This document shows, one piece after another, positions 6,933 to 15,886 of a stretch of 64,000 nucleotides of DNA. The notes beneath the pieces are model-generated. The model did not search any database, was not told the origin of the DNA, and saw nothing but the letters and a program-made list of their open reading frames with translations. Origin of the DNA: Verrucomicrobiales bacterium. GTDB lineage: Bacteria; Verrucomicrobiota; Verrucomicrobiia; Verrucomicrobiales; DEV007. Each line of letters begins with the position of its first letter. The first letter of the stretch is position 1. The stretch spans positions 124,001-188,000 of the forward strand of contig PAAG01000047.1 in the NCBI GenBank assembly GCA_002698785.1, written 5' to 3'. Both the position numbers and the translations under genes were made by a program.

Positions 6933-9347
6933 ATGAGTGACCAGGAAAAAGACAATATCACCCCGTTTCGCCTTCCTGATGAAGGCAGTGGCGAGAACAA
7001 AGAAACTTTCGCTGAGCGCCTTCGACGCAGAAAGGACGAACTCAGCTCGGGAGGAAGCTCTCGCCCCGCACCCACATGGCAATCCCGCAGAAGAACGCTG
7101 GCCGCCCTTGTCGTAGAAAGCCCTCACCACTCGGCCTCGATTGCGAGAAAAAGAGCCGATGCCGCTCGAGCTTTAGATGGTGTGGAGGCAGTCATTCTTG
7201 CGGAAGACCTGCCTCCTTTCCAGAACAGTCTGGGCCCCGATTTCTCTGGAGAACCCCTGCTCGCAGGCGACGAGGTTTTCTATCGTGGACAACCTGTCGC
7301 CATTGTCGTTGCAACAGACGAAGCCACCTGCCTCCAGGCAGCGGACGCGCTCGACATAGAATACCACACCACCGAAGGGATCGTCGATCTGGATCATGCA
7401 TTGGCCATGAAGAGCTTCCATGGGGATCCTAGGGTTTGTGAGAGAGGTGCAGCCAAACCCACCCTCTCTGAGGCTCAAAAAACGCTTCGAGGGAGTTTCA
7501 AGATTGCTCCCCAGGAATCCTGCTTATCAGAACCTCTCTCTGTAACCGTCCGTCCAGTGGACAATGGACTGGCATTAAACATCCAGTCAAAGGCACTCCT
7601 TCCTACCTCAGTCCGCACAGCAGCCGCTCGAGCCGCCGACATCCCGGAATCTTCCGTTTTTCTTGATTCCATTCCACTGGCAGGAGCGACCGAAGCGCTG
7701 GAGATGGAACCAGTGCGACTGGCGATGCTAGCGACCCACGCATCAATAAAAACGGGCAGCACTATTCAGTTGGCTCTTTCATCTGAGCATTCTCCCCTCA
7801 CCCGTGGGCGCCGACATGCCGTTCAAGCAGGTTTTGAAGTCGGATTCGATGAGAAAGGAGTGATTTCTGCCCTGAATCTGAATCTCTCCTTGGATGCGGG
7901 CTTTTACGTCGCAGATTCTGCCACCGTAATGGATCGAGCGATGTTGCACGCCGATTCTGTTTACGCCATACCCAACCTACGGATTGCTGCGCGCCTCTGC
8001 CGAACGAATACGATTGTTTCTTCCACTCTTCCCGCTGAGGGGGCCGCACAGGGAACATGGGCGGTAGAAGAAGTTATTCAGAAAGTGGCAGAAGCTGTCG
8101 ACTTGCCACCACACACAGTACGAGAGTCGAATTTCTACAACGAAGAAAAGGAGCTCAAAACGACTCCTTACGGCCAGCCTGTCAATGCCACAGCAATTTC
8201 CCGGGTCTGGAATCAAGTTCTGGTTCGCAGTGATTACGAAAATCGGATCAAGGAAGTGGAAAGGTGGAACAAGAAGAACTCCACCCACAAACGCGGTATT
8301 AGCATCATTCCCATCAAATTCGGATTGGGCGACCCCCGCTCGGAACGAAATGCAGCAGCCTCCATCATCCAGATCCTCGCAGACGGTTCGGTTCTTGTTA
8401 GGATTGGAATGGTGGATACCAATGATGGGCTCTCCTCTCAAATTCAAGAGGAAGTGGCTCGTCATCTCGGCATCGATGCTGATTCCGTCCGAGTCATCCT
8501 GAATGACTTCGACGTTTTGCCGAGAGCCACTCCAGTAATCGGTACCGATGCGGCAGGTTTGGTGCTTCGGTCACTGGAAGAAGCCTGCAAGAAGCTCTTA
8601 TCCCGCCTTCGCGAGGTCGCACTTCAGTTGTTCGCTGCACGTGGCCAGACGGAGATCGAGATGGAAGCCATCCAGTTTTCGAATAACTCCGTGGGTAGTG
8701 ATATTTCTCCCACGAGCCCTTTGCATTTCAAAGAAGTCATTGAAGGAGCCTGGCGGAAACGGGTGAACCTCGTTGAAACCGGATACCATCGTACCCCCAA
8801 CCTCTGGTGGGATCCCGATCTCGGAGGGGGCTGGCCTTTCTCTTCTTTCACCTATGCGGCTGCAGTGGCGGAGATTCAAATCGACGCGTTCACCGGCGAA
8901 ATTCAGGTTCTTCGGCTCGACGTCGCGCACGAGGGCTCTCCGTCAGTAAATCAGAGTGATAGAGATTTTGCTCAGCTAATGCGCTCGTTTACCATCGGAA
9001 TGGGGTGGGTCCTATCCGAAGAGCCCGACTCTCCCTCGAGGGAAAGAGACCACTACGTCGGCGAAGGAATTTCTGGCTTTGCCGATGCTCCATTCCAAAT
9101 CTTTACCGACCGCCTTCGGCCCGCCAGCGATCGCAGCTCGGCTGCCGGGGATCCCTGCGGGGAAGCTCCCCTGCTACTTGCCATTTCAATACGAGAAGCC
9201 CTGTGGGATGCTCTTCGCTCTTTTGGCCTCGATGCAAGCCTGGAGATCGACCTTCCGCTTCCCGCTACGCCTCCGAGCGTATTGGCAACTTGCAAAAAAA
9301 TCAGCCAGCAACTGCGAGAACAAAACGAGGAAAAGAAGAAGGCATAA
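6933..9347 (+). CDS. Xanthine dehydrogenase large-subunit-like protein, degenerate molybdopterin motifs
   Basis: The 804-residue product aligns by eye with molybdenum hydroxylase large subunits: EPLLAGDEVFYRGQPVAIVV (107-126), then a region ending in FTYAAAVAEIQIDAFTGEI (639-657) and CGEAPLLLA (742-750). The last keeps the glutamate that acts as general base in the family (GVGEPP). Other cofactor or substrate motifs are lost: GGGFGGKE becomes PLAGATEALE (248-257), FRGFGGPQG becomes LPAEGAAQG (366-374) and MGQG becomes TNDG (496-499). I start at the ATG at 6933, because the ORF before it overlaps the previous gene and has no similarity. With 5309-6895 it forms a co-transcribed pair. Confidence 0.72.
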   Translation: MSDQEKDNITPFRLPDEGSGENKETFAERLRRRKDELSSGGSSRPAPTWQSRRRTLAALVVESPHHSASIARKRADAARALDGVEAVILAEDLPPFQNSLGPDFSGEPLLAGDEVFYRGQPVAIVVATDEATCLQAADALDIEYHTTEGIVDLDHALAMKSFHGDPRVCERGAAKPTLSEAQKTLRGSFKIAPQESCLSEPLSVTVRPVDNGLALNIQSKALLPTSVRTAAARAADIPESSVFLDSIPLAGATEALEMEPVRLAMLATHASIKTGSTIQLALSSEHSPLTRGRRHAVQAGFEVGFDEKGVISALNLNLSLDAGFYVADSATVMDRAMLHADSVYAIPNLRIAARLCRTNTIVSSTLPAEGAAQGTWAVEEVIQKVAEAVDLPPHTVRESNFYNEEKELKTTPYGQPVNATAISRVWNQVLVRSDYENRIKEVERWNKKNSTHKRGISIIPIKFGLGDPRSERNAAASIIQILADGSVLVRIGMVDTNDGLSSQIQEEVARHLGIDADSVRVILNDFDVLPRATPVIGTDAAGLVLRSLEEACKKLLSRLREVALQLFAARGQTEIEMEAIQFSNNSVGSDISPTSPLHFKEVIEGAWRKRVNLVETGYHRTPNLWWDPDLGGGWPFSSFTYAAAVAEIQIDAFTGEIQVLRLDVAHEGSPSVNQSDRDFAQLMRSFTIGMGWVLSEEPDSPSRERDHYVGEGISGFADAPFQIFTDRLRPASDRSSAAGDPCGEAPLLLAISIREALWDALRSFGLDASLEIDLPLPATPPSVLATCKKISQQLREQNEEKKKA

Positions 9348-9366
9348 CAAAGCCTTGCCCCCTTTC

Positions 9367-11139
9367 CTATCCCTCGGTTAATCCGGCGTGCAATCGCAAA
9401 ATCCTCTCCAGTTCTTCGATCGCTTTCTGATCTTCGTAAGACCGGTGTCCGGTAGGCACAATCAATTCCGATTCGGCCCCTTTCTGATGAGAACTCCAGT
9501 ATTCGACAACCCCATCCGAGCTGTTAGGAGTGTCGTTCTTACCTCGGTCTCCGATAATGGAATGGTAGACGACACCTGGCTTGTAAGGTGCCTGGTTCAG
9601 CGCCTCCACGATGGGAGAGTCAGGTTGAAGTGACTGAATACTCGTCATCTTCTTACCTAACGTTACCCCCAAATCTTTCTGGAAAGGCATTTCAAATACC
9701 GTCGTCGTTACATCAAGAAACCCGGATGGCAATTTTGCCAGGCGAGACACGACATTCGCAGCATTCAGCTCGGCCAATTCAGCCCCTCCGTGAGGTGTTG
9801 AATAGTAGACTGCCCTTCTCACAGCAGGATCGGGAGCAAAGAAAGTCAGCGACCGAGCATCTTCTTTCACTCCACCTGGAGGAAACTCAAATTGCGAAAA
9901 TGGAACATCACTGAATTGATCCCAGAGATGATCCCCCATATCGGCGACTAACAAGTGAGTCAAAACACCCCCCATACTGTGCCCTACCCCAATCATATTT
10001 TTACTGAGCGGGTCATTTCCTTCGGGATCGTATTTCGCCCTCAGATCAGCCAGACATTCTCGAAACAACCTCGCAGATTCTGGTATCGTCAGGGAGCTAG
10101 GATAGGCGAACAGCATGAACTGATACTTTTCCGACAAATCATCCTCAGCACTCATGTGAGGAATGATATCCCTCCAGATCATCGGCGACGAAAACAGCCC
10201 GTGCGTCAAGACAACTGGAATCCGGTTCGGATCATAAGGCTCGGCGAGAAATATTCCCGACTCCTCAATCTGCACTGCAGCCAGAAAAAATCCAGCGAGC
10301 CCCAGAATCAACTCATTCTCTCCCGAAGCAAGCATCTCAACCGGCGATGAAAAGTCGGCTGCAACCGCATAATCAAATCCGCCATACTCATACGAAGTCG
10401 TCACAAGAGGGTTCAAAAACGAAATGGCCACCGACCGACCACCACTCGAATCCGTCACGTTTTCGATCACGGCGGAAACCGGGACATGTAATCCCCGACG
10501 AAAGAAATACTCCATTTCCTCAGCCCGCTCGGGAGACTGATGACGAACACCCACAAGACTGGCACCAATCCCATCCCGTCGCTTCTTCACCACACCACGC
10601 CCCTTCACAGAAACAGTGGAAACAACGTTGTCGAAATAGTCATCCTCGTAATAGGAACCCGCCCCTGTCGAAACATCGAATCTCACATCCCCACAATAAA
10701 ACGTGTCCCCGTCATTACCGCCAGCGCGCCCATTCCCGATCCAATATTCGACAAATCTGGCGAGGGAGAAATTGTGCAATTCCAACAATTTCTTTCTCGT
10801 ATCCAACTCCAGGTGGGTCGCAGCAAGCTCGTTCCTCGCGTAGAGAGCTGAGTGGAGGTAGCATCCCGCAGCACGCCCAGTCTGGCCTCGCCACTCGTAT
10901 CGACGGGCATCCCTCAACAGACTGAGACAATCGACTGCGATCTCCTCGACTTCTTCATTCTTATATGCGTCTTCGTCGAGCATCCGCAGTTCGCGGGCAG
11001 ACTCGATCGACTCGCGAGTCAATTTGCCATGCAGAGTCCGGACCTTGACGGTCGAACACGAGGTAAACGCGAGGAAAAAAACAAGTGGAACGCATCTCCA
11101 AAGGAGAGCGCCACAAATTTTTCGTCCGTGATGCTTCAT
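9367..11139 (-). CDS. Alpha/beta hydrolase (lipase-like) lipoprotein
   Basis: The 590-residue precursor starts with a basic, hydrophobic signal sequence ending in the lipobox LAFTSC, so Cys28 is the likely lipidation site. The catalytic part lies in the C-terminal half: an oxyanion segment VVLTHGLFSSP (309-319), a nucleophile elbow GHSMGG (386-391, Ser388), an acidic residue near SSDGVV and a histidine in PTGHRS near the C-terminus. The N-terminal 300 residues contain no domain I recognise. It is probably an outer-membrane or periplasm-facing esterase or lipase. It converges with the xanthine dehydrogenase-like pair, 19 bases apart. Confidence 0.8.
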   Translation of the reverse strand: MKHHGRKICGALLWRCVPLVFFLAFTSCSTVKVRTLHGKLTRESIESARELRMLDEDAYKNEEVEEIAVDCLSLLRDARRYEWRGQTGRAAGCYLHSALYARNELAATHLELDTRKKLLELHNFSLARFVEYWIGNGRAGGNDGDTFYCGDVRFDVSTGAGSYYEDDYFDNVVSTVSVKGRGVVKKRRDGIGASLVGVRHQSPERAEEMEYFFRRGLHVPVSAVIENVTDSSGGRSVAISFLNPLVTTSYEYGGFDYAVAADFSSPVEMLASGENELILGLAGFFLAAVQIEESGIFLAEPYDPNRIPVVLTHGLFSSPMIWRDIIPHMSAEDDLSEKYQFMLFAYPSSLTIPESARLFRECLADLRAKYDPEGNDPLSKNMIGVGHSMGGVLTHLLVADMGDHLWDQFSDVPFSQFEFPPGGVKEDARSLTFFAPDPAVRRAVYYSTPHGGAELAELNAANVVSRLAKLPSGFLDVTTTVFEMPFQKDLGVTLGKKMTSIQSLQPDSPIVEALNQAPYKPGVVYHSIIGDRGKNDTPNSSDGVVEYWSSHQKGAESELIVPTGHRSYEDQKAIEELERILRLHAGLTEG

Positions 11140-11283
11140 GAATTTTGGCTACGAAATGACTAGCCGACACAGTGTCGCTAGTCGGAAAATGGTAAAATAG
11201 CAAGTTGATCCTGCATGCGGCTTCTCTTGAAACTCTATACGTTGCCACGAGCCATCTGGAATGCTTCAGTCTCATAATCCAGT

Positions 11284-13014
11284 ATGATCCCCCTTTCCGC
11301 AGCCCCCCCAGATCCCGCCACGTCTGAAGTCTGGCACGTCCTTTTCCAATTGGTCGTCCTGCTCGCGCTGGCTCTGGTCATGGGGACATTGTTCGAGAGA
11401 TTCCGGCAATCGGCGATCCTTGGGTATCTAATCGCTGGAATGCTTGTCGGTCCTGGCATGTTTGACATTGTCGATGCCGATTCCGGTGTTCCCGTCATTG
11501 CCGAATTGGGCGTTTCTCTTCTTCTCTTTGCTATCGGGTTGGAATTCTCGGCCCGCAGCCTACTCAAACTCGGTCCGGCAGCAGGAATAGGGGGAACGCT
11601 CCAGATAACCCTGACTCTCGGACTCGGTGCTCTTGCCGCCCTCATTTTCGGCTTGGATGGAAAAGGTGCTCTCGCCGTTGGTGCTACAGTCGCATTGTCC
11701 TCAACAGCGTGCGTTCTGCGGCTCCTCACCGACCGAGCAGAGCTAGACTCCGTGCACGGCCGAACGGCCCTGGGTATCCTACTGATGCAGGATGTTGCCG
11801 TTGTTCCCCTGGTGCTTCTCGTCACGATGTTGTCAGAGGGCGGGACCTTCTCCGAGGTAGTCGTCAGCCTCCTCAAGGCAGCCATTCTCATTGTCTCTCT
11901 CGTCACCGGGTTCCTTCTTCTCTCAAAATTCGTCCTCCCGCCTCTGATGAGACAGCTCAGCTTGGCCCGTGATCGGGAGCTTCTCGTTCTTTTGTCAGTG
12001 GTCCTCGCCATAGGATCAGCGCTCGCCGCTCATTCACTGAATCTCTCTCCTGCCCTCGGCGCATTCCTGGCGGGAATGCTGCTCGCAGAGTCTCCCTTTG
12101 CGACTCAGGTCCGCTCGGATATTGGTGGCCTGCGCATCGTTTTCATCACTCTGTTCTTTGCCTCCGTCGGGATGCTTGGTGATCCCCACTGGATAGCGCG
12201 CCATGCCTTTCCCGTGTTAGGGATCACTGCCCTTCTCCTCGCAGGAAAGGCACTCGTCATAACGGGGATCGCATTGGGTTTCCGTCTGCCTCCACGACAC
12301 GCAGTTGCCAGCGGAATTCTTCTCGCTCAAGTCGGCGAATTCGGCATTGTGATCGCCGGAATCGCCAATGGTTCCGATCTGTTCCCGGAGGAGACATTCC
12401 GATACCTGGTCTCTGCTACTCTCGTTTCCCTTTTTGCTACCCCCTTGCTGATCCGTGTCGCATTACCAATTGGTGACAAAATACAGGCGTTACTTCCTGG
12501 AAAAGGGAGCCTCTCCCAAATTCCCGCCTCCGAGAAAAAGGACCCGTCTGACAGTCTTGTATTAATCGTTGGATTCGGTCCCTCGGGACAACGAGTCGCA
12601 GAAGAAGTCAGAGCTCACGAGGGAGTCACTCCCCGAGTGATCGAGATGAAGCCCAACAATGTCGACCTTGCTCGCTCGATGGGAGTCGACGCAGTTCTTG
12701 GCGATGCGACGAACTTGGATTTTCTCATTCATGAAGGCATTTCACGCGCCTGTGCCATCGTGATTACCCTCCCAGACCACCGAACCGCAATCAAAATTGT
12801 CGAGTCTGTCCGCACACTGAACCACGGCATCGTCATCATTGTGAGAGCCAGGTATCACACCTTCGTCGATGAACTCGAGCGTGCCGGTGCAACAATTGCG
12901 GTCGATGAAGAATACCTCACAGGCACAGGCCTCACCCAGTCCATGAAAGACCTTCTGGATGGCGAAGAGGCCGTGGGCCCAAGGAGACAGGAAAGCGACG
13001 AGAGAGATTCTTAA
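11284..13014 (+). CDS. CPA2-family K+(Na+)/H+ antiporter with RCK domain (KefB/YbaL-like)
   Basis: The first 400 residues of this 576-residue protein form about twelve hydrophobic segments of the Na+/H+ exchanger fold, with the family stretch GYLIAGMLVGP near 49-60 and LLLFAIGLEF near 79-88. A cytoplasmic RCK_N (TrkA-N) domain follows from about residue 425, with the NAD-binding turn VGFGPSGQRVAEEV. There is no C-terminal RCK_C extension. It should exchange potassium or sodium for protons across the inner membrane, gated by nucleotide binding. No convincing ribosome binding site is seen; CATAAT lies five bases before the ATG. Confidence 0.88.
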   Translation: MIPLSAAPPDPATSEVWHVLFQLVVLLALALVMGTLFERFRQSAILGYLIAGMLVGPGMFDIVDADSGVPVIAELGVSLLLFAIGLEFSARSLLKLGPAAGIGGTLQITLTLGLGALAALIFGLDGKGALAVGATVALSSTACVLRLLTDRAELDSVHGRTALGILLMQDVAVVPLVLLVTMLSEGGTFSEVVVSLLKAAILIVSLVTGFLLLSKFVLPPLMRQLSLARDRELLVLLSVVLAIGSALAAHSLNLSPALGAFLAGMLLAESPFATQVRSDIGGLRIVFITLFFASVGMLGDPHWIARHAFPVLGITALLLAGKALVITGIALGFRLPPRHAVASGILLAQVGEFGIVIAGIANGSDLFPEETFRYLVSATLVSLFATPLLIRVALPIGDKIQALLPGKGSLSQIPASEKKDPSDSLVLIVGFGPSGQRVAEEVRAHEGVTPRVIEMKPNNVDLARSMGVDAVLGDATNLDFLIHEGISRACAIVITLPDHRTAIKIVESVRTLNHGIVIIVRARYHTFVDELERAGATIAVDEEYLTGTGLTQSMKDLLDGEEAVGPRRQESDERDS

Positions 13015-13097
13015 CATGTCGAAAATGTCAAATTAGGGAAGTTGCAGCGTTGAATGTGACAGTCGTGTTTCCTGGCTGTTAACCACCACGTCCAAGC

Positions 13098-13595
13098 ATG
13101 CTGTTCACAATCCTCATCGTTGCCGCTTCTTTAGTTATTATCCTCCCACTGCTGAACTTTCTGAGTTACAGGATCATGGGCGGAATCATCCGAAACCGAC
13201 AAGAGACCTGGGACCTGAATATCTGCTGTGGAAAAACGGATGGCGGAGGGGTGAACGTCGATATCGTAAAGCATGCTGACATCCCGAACCTCGTCGTCGT
13301 GGATGATATCTACAATCTGCCCTTCACCGCTGATCAGTTCGAGCACACGCTCTGCTCCCACACCATCGAGCACGTAGAAGATCCCAAAGCATTTTTCGAT
13401 GAACTTCAGCGTGTGTCAAAAGACGTCACGCTCGTCGTTCCTCCCCTTTGGGACCTCAGTGCCGTTCTCAATGTCTTCGAGCATCGCTGGCTCTTTCTCA
13501 CTTTTCGTAAAGAACATCACAAACTTCCCAATTACATTGTTCTCCCCTTTGCGCAGTTCTTTCAGCAGAGACTCGGCCAAAAGATCCGCGCCTAG
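13098..13595 (+). CDS. Membrane-anchored SAM methyltransferase-like protein
   Basis: The 165-residue product has one N-terminal membrane segment (about 3-25) followed by a short Methyltransf_11-type core: LNICCGKTDGGGVNVDI (about 40-56) in the place of motif I, DDIYNLPFTADQFEHTLCSHTIEHV with the typical 'SxxxxEHV' pattern, and VVPPLWDLSAVLN. The acceptor is unknown. Position and direction suggest it may be co-transcribed with the phosphodiesterase-like gene that begins 67 bases downstream. Confidence 0.65.
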   Translation: MLFTILIVAASLVIILPLLNFLSYRIMGGIIRNRQETWDLNICCGKTDGGGVNVDIVKHADIPNLVVVDDIYNLPFTADQFEHTLCSHTIEHVEDPKAFFDELQRVSKDVTLVVPPLWDLSAVLNVFEHRWLFLTFRKEHHKLPNYIVLPFAQFFQQRLGQKIRA

Positions 13596-13662
13596 TCTTC
13601 CCCGACCAAGGGGTTAGCAATATCCCAATCAAGCGGTATCTTCCTGCTCACAATCAATTGTC

Positions 13663-15072
13663 GTGAGCAAGAACGCCAGCAAACTCCCCAGAACAGCCAT
13701 CCTCAATGTCGTCGGCCTGACGCTGCGCCACATCGGGCCAGAAACTCCTTTTATACGTGATTTCCTGCATCGAGAGGAGAACAGGCTGCTGAATATTCGA
13801 CCCACTCTTCCTGCAGTAACGTCGTCAATTCAGGCCACCTACCTCACGGGAAAACTCCCCGGTGACCACGGCATCGTGGCCAACATGTGGTATGATCGGG
13901 AGTATGCCGAGCACCGGTGCTGGAAACAATCCAACCATCTCGTAAAGGGGAGGAAGCTGTGGGAACACATTCGCGAAGAATACGATTCCACATACACCTG
14001 CGCCAAAGTCTTCTGGTGGAACAACATGTATTCCACAGCCGACTATCAGATTACCCCTCGGCCAATCTATTGCGCTGATGGGAAAAAGGTCTTCGATGTC
14101 CAGACATGGCCCATGGACCTGCGTCATCGGATCAAGCGAAAGCTCGGTAAGTTTCCCTTTCCTGCTTTCTGGGGGCCGGCGGCGGGCATCGACTCGAGTA
14201 AGTGGATCGCTGAGTCCGCGAAATGGTTCGAAGACAAATTCTCGCCCAACCTGAACCTCGTCTACCTCCCCCATCTGGACTACAATCTTCAGCGGGTTGG
14301 CCCAGACTCGCCCGACCTCGTTGAAGACCTCTACGCCATCGACAAAGTCGTCAAAGATCTCGTCACTCATCTCGAGAAGCGCGGTGTCCGCGTTCTCCTG
14401 ATTAGCGAATACGGAATCACCAGAGTCGACCGCCCCATACACCTGAACCGGGTCTTCAGGAAAGAAGGCTGGATTTCCTGGAGGGACGAGCTCAAGCGCG
14501 AAGTCATCGACCTCGGCAACTGCAAAGCTTTTGCCATCCCCGATCATCAATTGGCCCACATATACATCAACGATCCATCAATCACCGAAGAAGTGATTGC
14601 CACAGTTCGTTCAATCGATGGAGTCACGGATGTGTTTCGCCCTTCAGATAAACCAGAGCTCGGTCTCGATCACGAGCGGAGCGGCGACCTGGTCGCTGTC
14701 TCGGATCAGTCCAGTTGGTTCACCTATTACTACTGGGAGAAAGACAAGCGTGCGCCTGACTACGCCCGGTGCGTCGACATTCACAGAAAACCTGGCTACG
14801 ACCCGGTAGAACTCTTCATAGATCCCAAGATCAAGCTCCCAAAGCTAAAGGTAGCCGGAAAACTAACGAAAAAAGCCCTGGGTTTCCGAATGCTGATGGA
14901 TCTCATCCCCTTGGATGCCGGCCTCGTCAAAGGAAGTCACGGATGCATTCCCGAAGACGACAATGACTTCCCTGTCCTGATCGGAGATTTTCCTGATTTA
15001 GAACGCGGCGAAAAAATCACTGCTCTCGAAGTCTACGACCACCTTCTCGAATACTGCACCCGGGCAGAATAA
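13663..15072 (+). CDS. Alkaline phosphatase superfamily protein (phosphodiesterase/NPP-like)
   Basis: The 469-residue protein resembles nucleotide pyrophosphatase/phosphodiesterases. The nucleophile region RPTLPAVTSSIQATYLTGK, followed by HGIVANMWYD, is clear, with the reactive Thr in PAVTSS. Other metal-ligand positions differ from the standard: the first Asp (usually xxDG) is replaced in NVVGLT, and SDHG is SEYG (about residues 247-250). The middle PHLDYNLQRVGP and the late SHGC are kept. It has no signal peptide. The start is a GTG. It is likely a hydrolase of a phosphodiester or a related bond with altered metal binding; the substrate is unknown. Confidence 0.7.
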   Translation: MSKNASKLPRTAILNVVGLTLRHIGPETPFIRDFLHREENRLLNIRPTLPAVTSSIQATYLTGKLPGDHGIVANMWYDREYAEHRCWKQSNHLVKGRKLWEHIREEYDSTYTCAKVFWWNNMYSTADYQITPRPIYCADGKKVFDVQTWPMDLRHRIKRKLGKFPFPAFWGPAAGIDSSKWIAESAKWFEDKFSPNLNLVYLPHLDYNLQRVGPDSPDLVEDLYAIDKVVKDLVTHLEKRGVRVLLISEYGITRVDRPIHLNRVFRKEGWISWRDELKREVIDLGNCKAFAIPDHQLAHIYINDPSITEEVIATVRSIDGVTDVFRPSDKPELGLDHERSGDLVAVSDQSSWFTYYYWEKDKRAPDYARCVDIHRKPGYDPVELFIDPKIKLPKLKVAGKLTKKALGFRMLMDLIPLDAGLVKGSHGCIPEDDNDFPVLIGDFPDLERGEKITALEVYDHLLEYCTRAE

Positions 15073-15085
15073 GCGGAGCGCAGCC

Positions 15086-15781
15086 TCACCCTTGCCCGTA
15101 ATAGGCTCCGGCACCGTGTTTTCGAAGGTAGTGCTTGTCGAGAATGTGCTTGGGAAGGCCCCCTTGATCTGGGTTTAGCTGCCATGTGCCCATCGCCATC
15201 TGCGCACACACTTCAAGCGCCACGGAATTTTTCACGGAATCCATCGCATTTTTTCCCCAGGTAAAAGGCGCGTGATATTTTTGAAAACACGCGGGCATCT
15301 CCATGGGGTTGAGATTTCTCCCTGAAAAACACTCCACAATCGCAAGCCCCGTATTGGTCTCGTAATCTTCAGCGACTTCGTCTTTCGAAAGCTCTCTCAC
15401 AACCGGGACCGAACCATAAAAGTGATCTGCGTGGGTCGTTCCCTGGCAAGGCAACTCCACGCCCGCCTGCGACATCATCGTCGCATAGACAGAGTGGGTG
15501 TGCGTGACTCCTCCTATCTCCTCAAATTCTCGGTACAAAATTCGATGAGTAGGAGTGTCCGAAGACGGTTTCAGATCTCCTTCTACCACCTCCCCCTCGA
15601 GATCGACCACCACCATATCTTCAGCCTTGAGAGAATCGTAGGAAACACCACTCGGCTTGATGACAAAGAGGCCTTTTTCCCGATCAATCCCCGAGACATT
15701 TCCCCAAGTCAGTCGGACAAGCCCCTCCTTGACCAGCATCAAGTTAGCGTCAAAAACCTCTTGTTTCAGTTTTTCCAGCAT
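15086..15781 (-). CDS. araD: L-ribulose-5-phosphate 4-epimerase
   Basis: This 231-residue class II aldolase family enzyme matches AraD in length and motifs: TWGNVSG near the N-terminus, KPSGVSY for the phosphate pocket, SSDTPTH, the zinc-binding THTHSVYAT (HxH), HADHFYG, and a third histidine in KYHAPFTWG. It should interconvert L-ribulose 5-phosphate and D-xylulose 5-phosphate, or act on a close analogue such as L-xylulose 5-phosphate (UlaF/SgbE). No araA or araB gene lies next to it. The gene converges with the phosphodiesterase-like gene, 13 bases apart. Confidence 0.9.
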   Translation of the reverse strand: MLEKLKQEVFDANLMLVKEGLVRLTWGNVSGIDREKGLFVIKPSGVSYDSLKAEDMVVVDLEGEVVEGDLKPSSDTPTHRILYREFEEIGGVTHTHSVYATMMSQAGVELPCQGTTHADHFYGSVPVVRELSKDEVAEDYETNTGLAIVECFSGRNLNPMEMPACFQKYHAPFTWGKNAMDSVKNSVALEVCAQMAMGTWQLNPDQGGLPKHILDKHYLRKHGAGAYYGQG

Positions 15782-15886
15782 TCAGGCAATGGAAGCGGGA
15801 GAGACCTCACGTGCAACCGGAGAATTCACGTGAGAAAATTCCGTAGACTTGCGATATCGTAACTCCCCGCCTATGAGGTGGTGACT

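Noticed and set aside
11235-12011. 258-codon minus-strand ORF across the antiporter gene
   Set aside because: It lies opposite the clear transmembrane region of the antiporter, is composed of Arg/Ser/Thr, and has no recognisable pattern.
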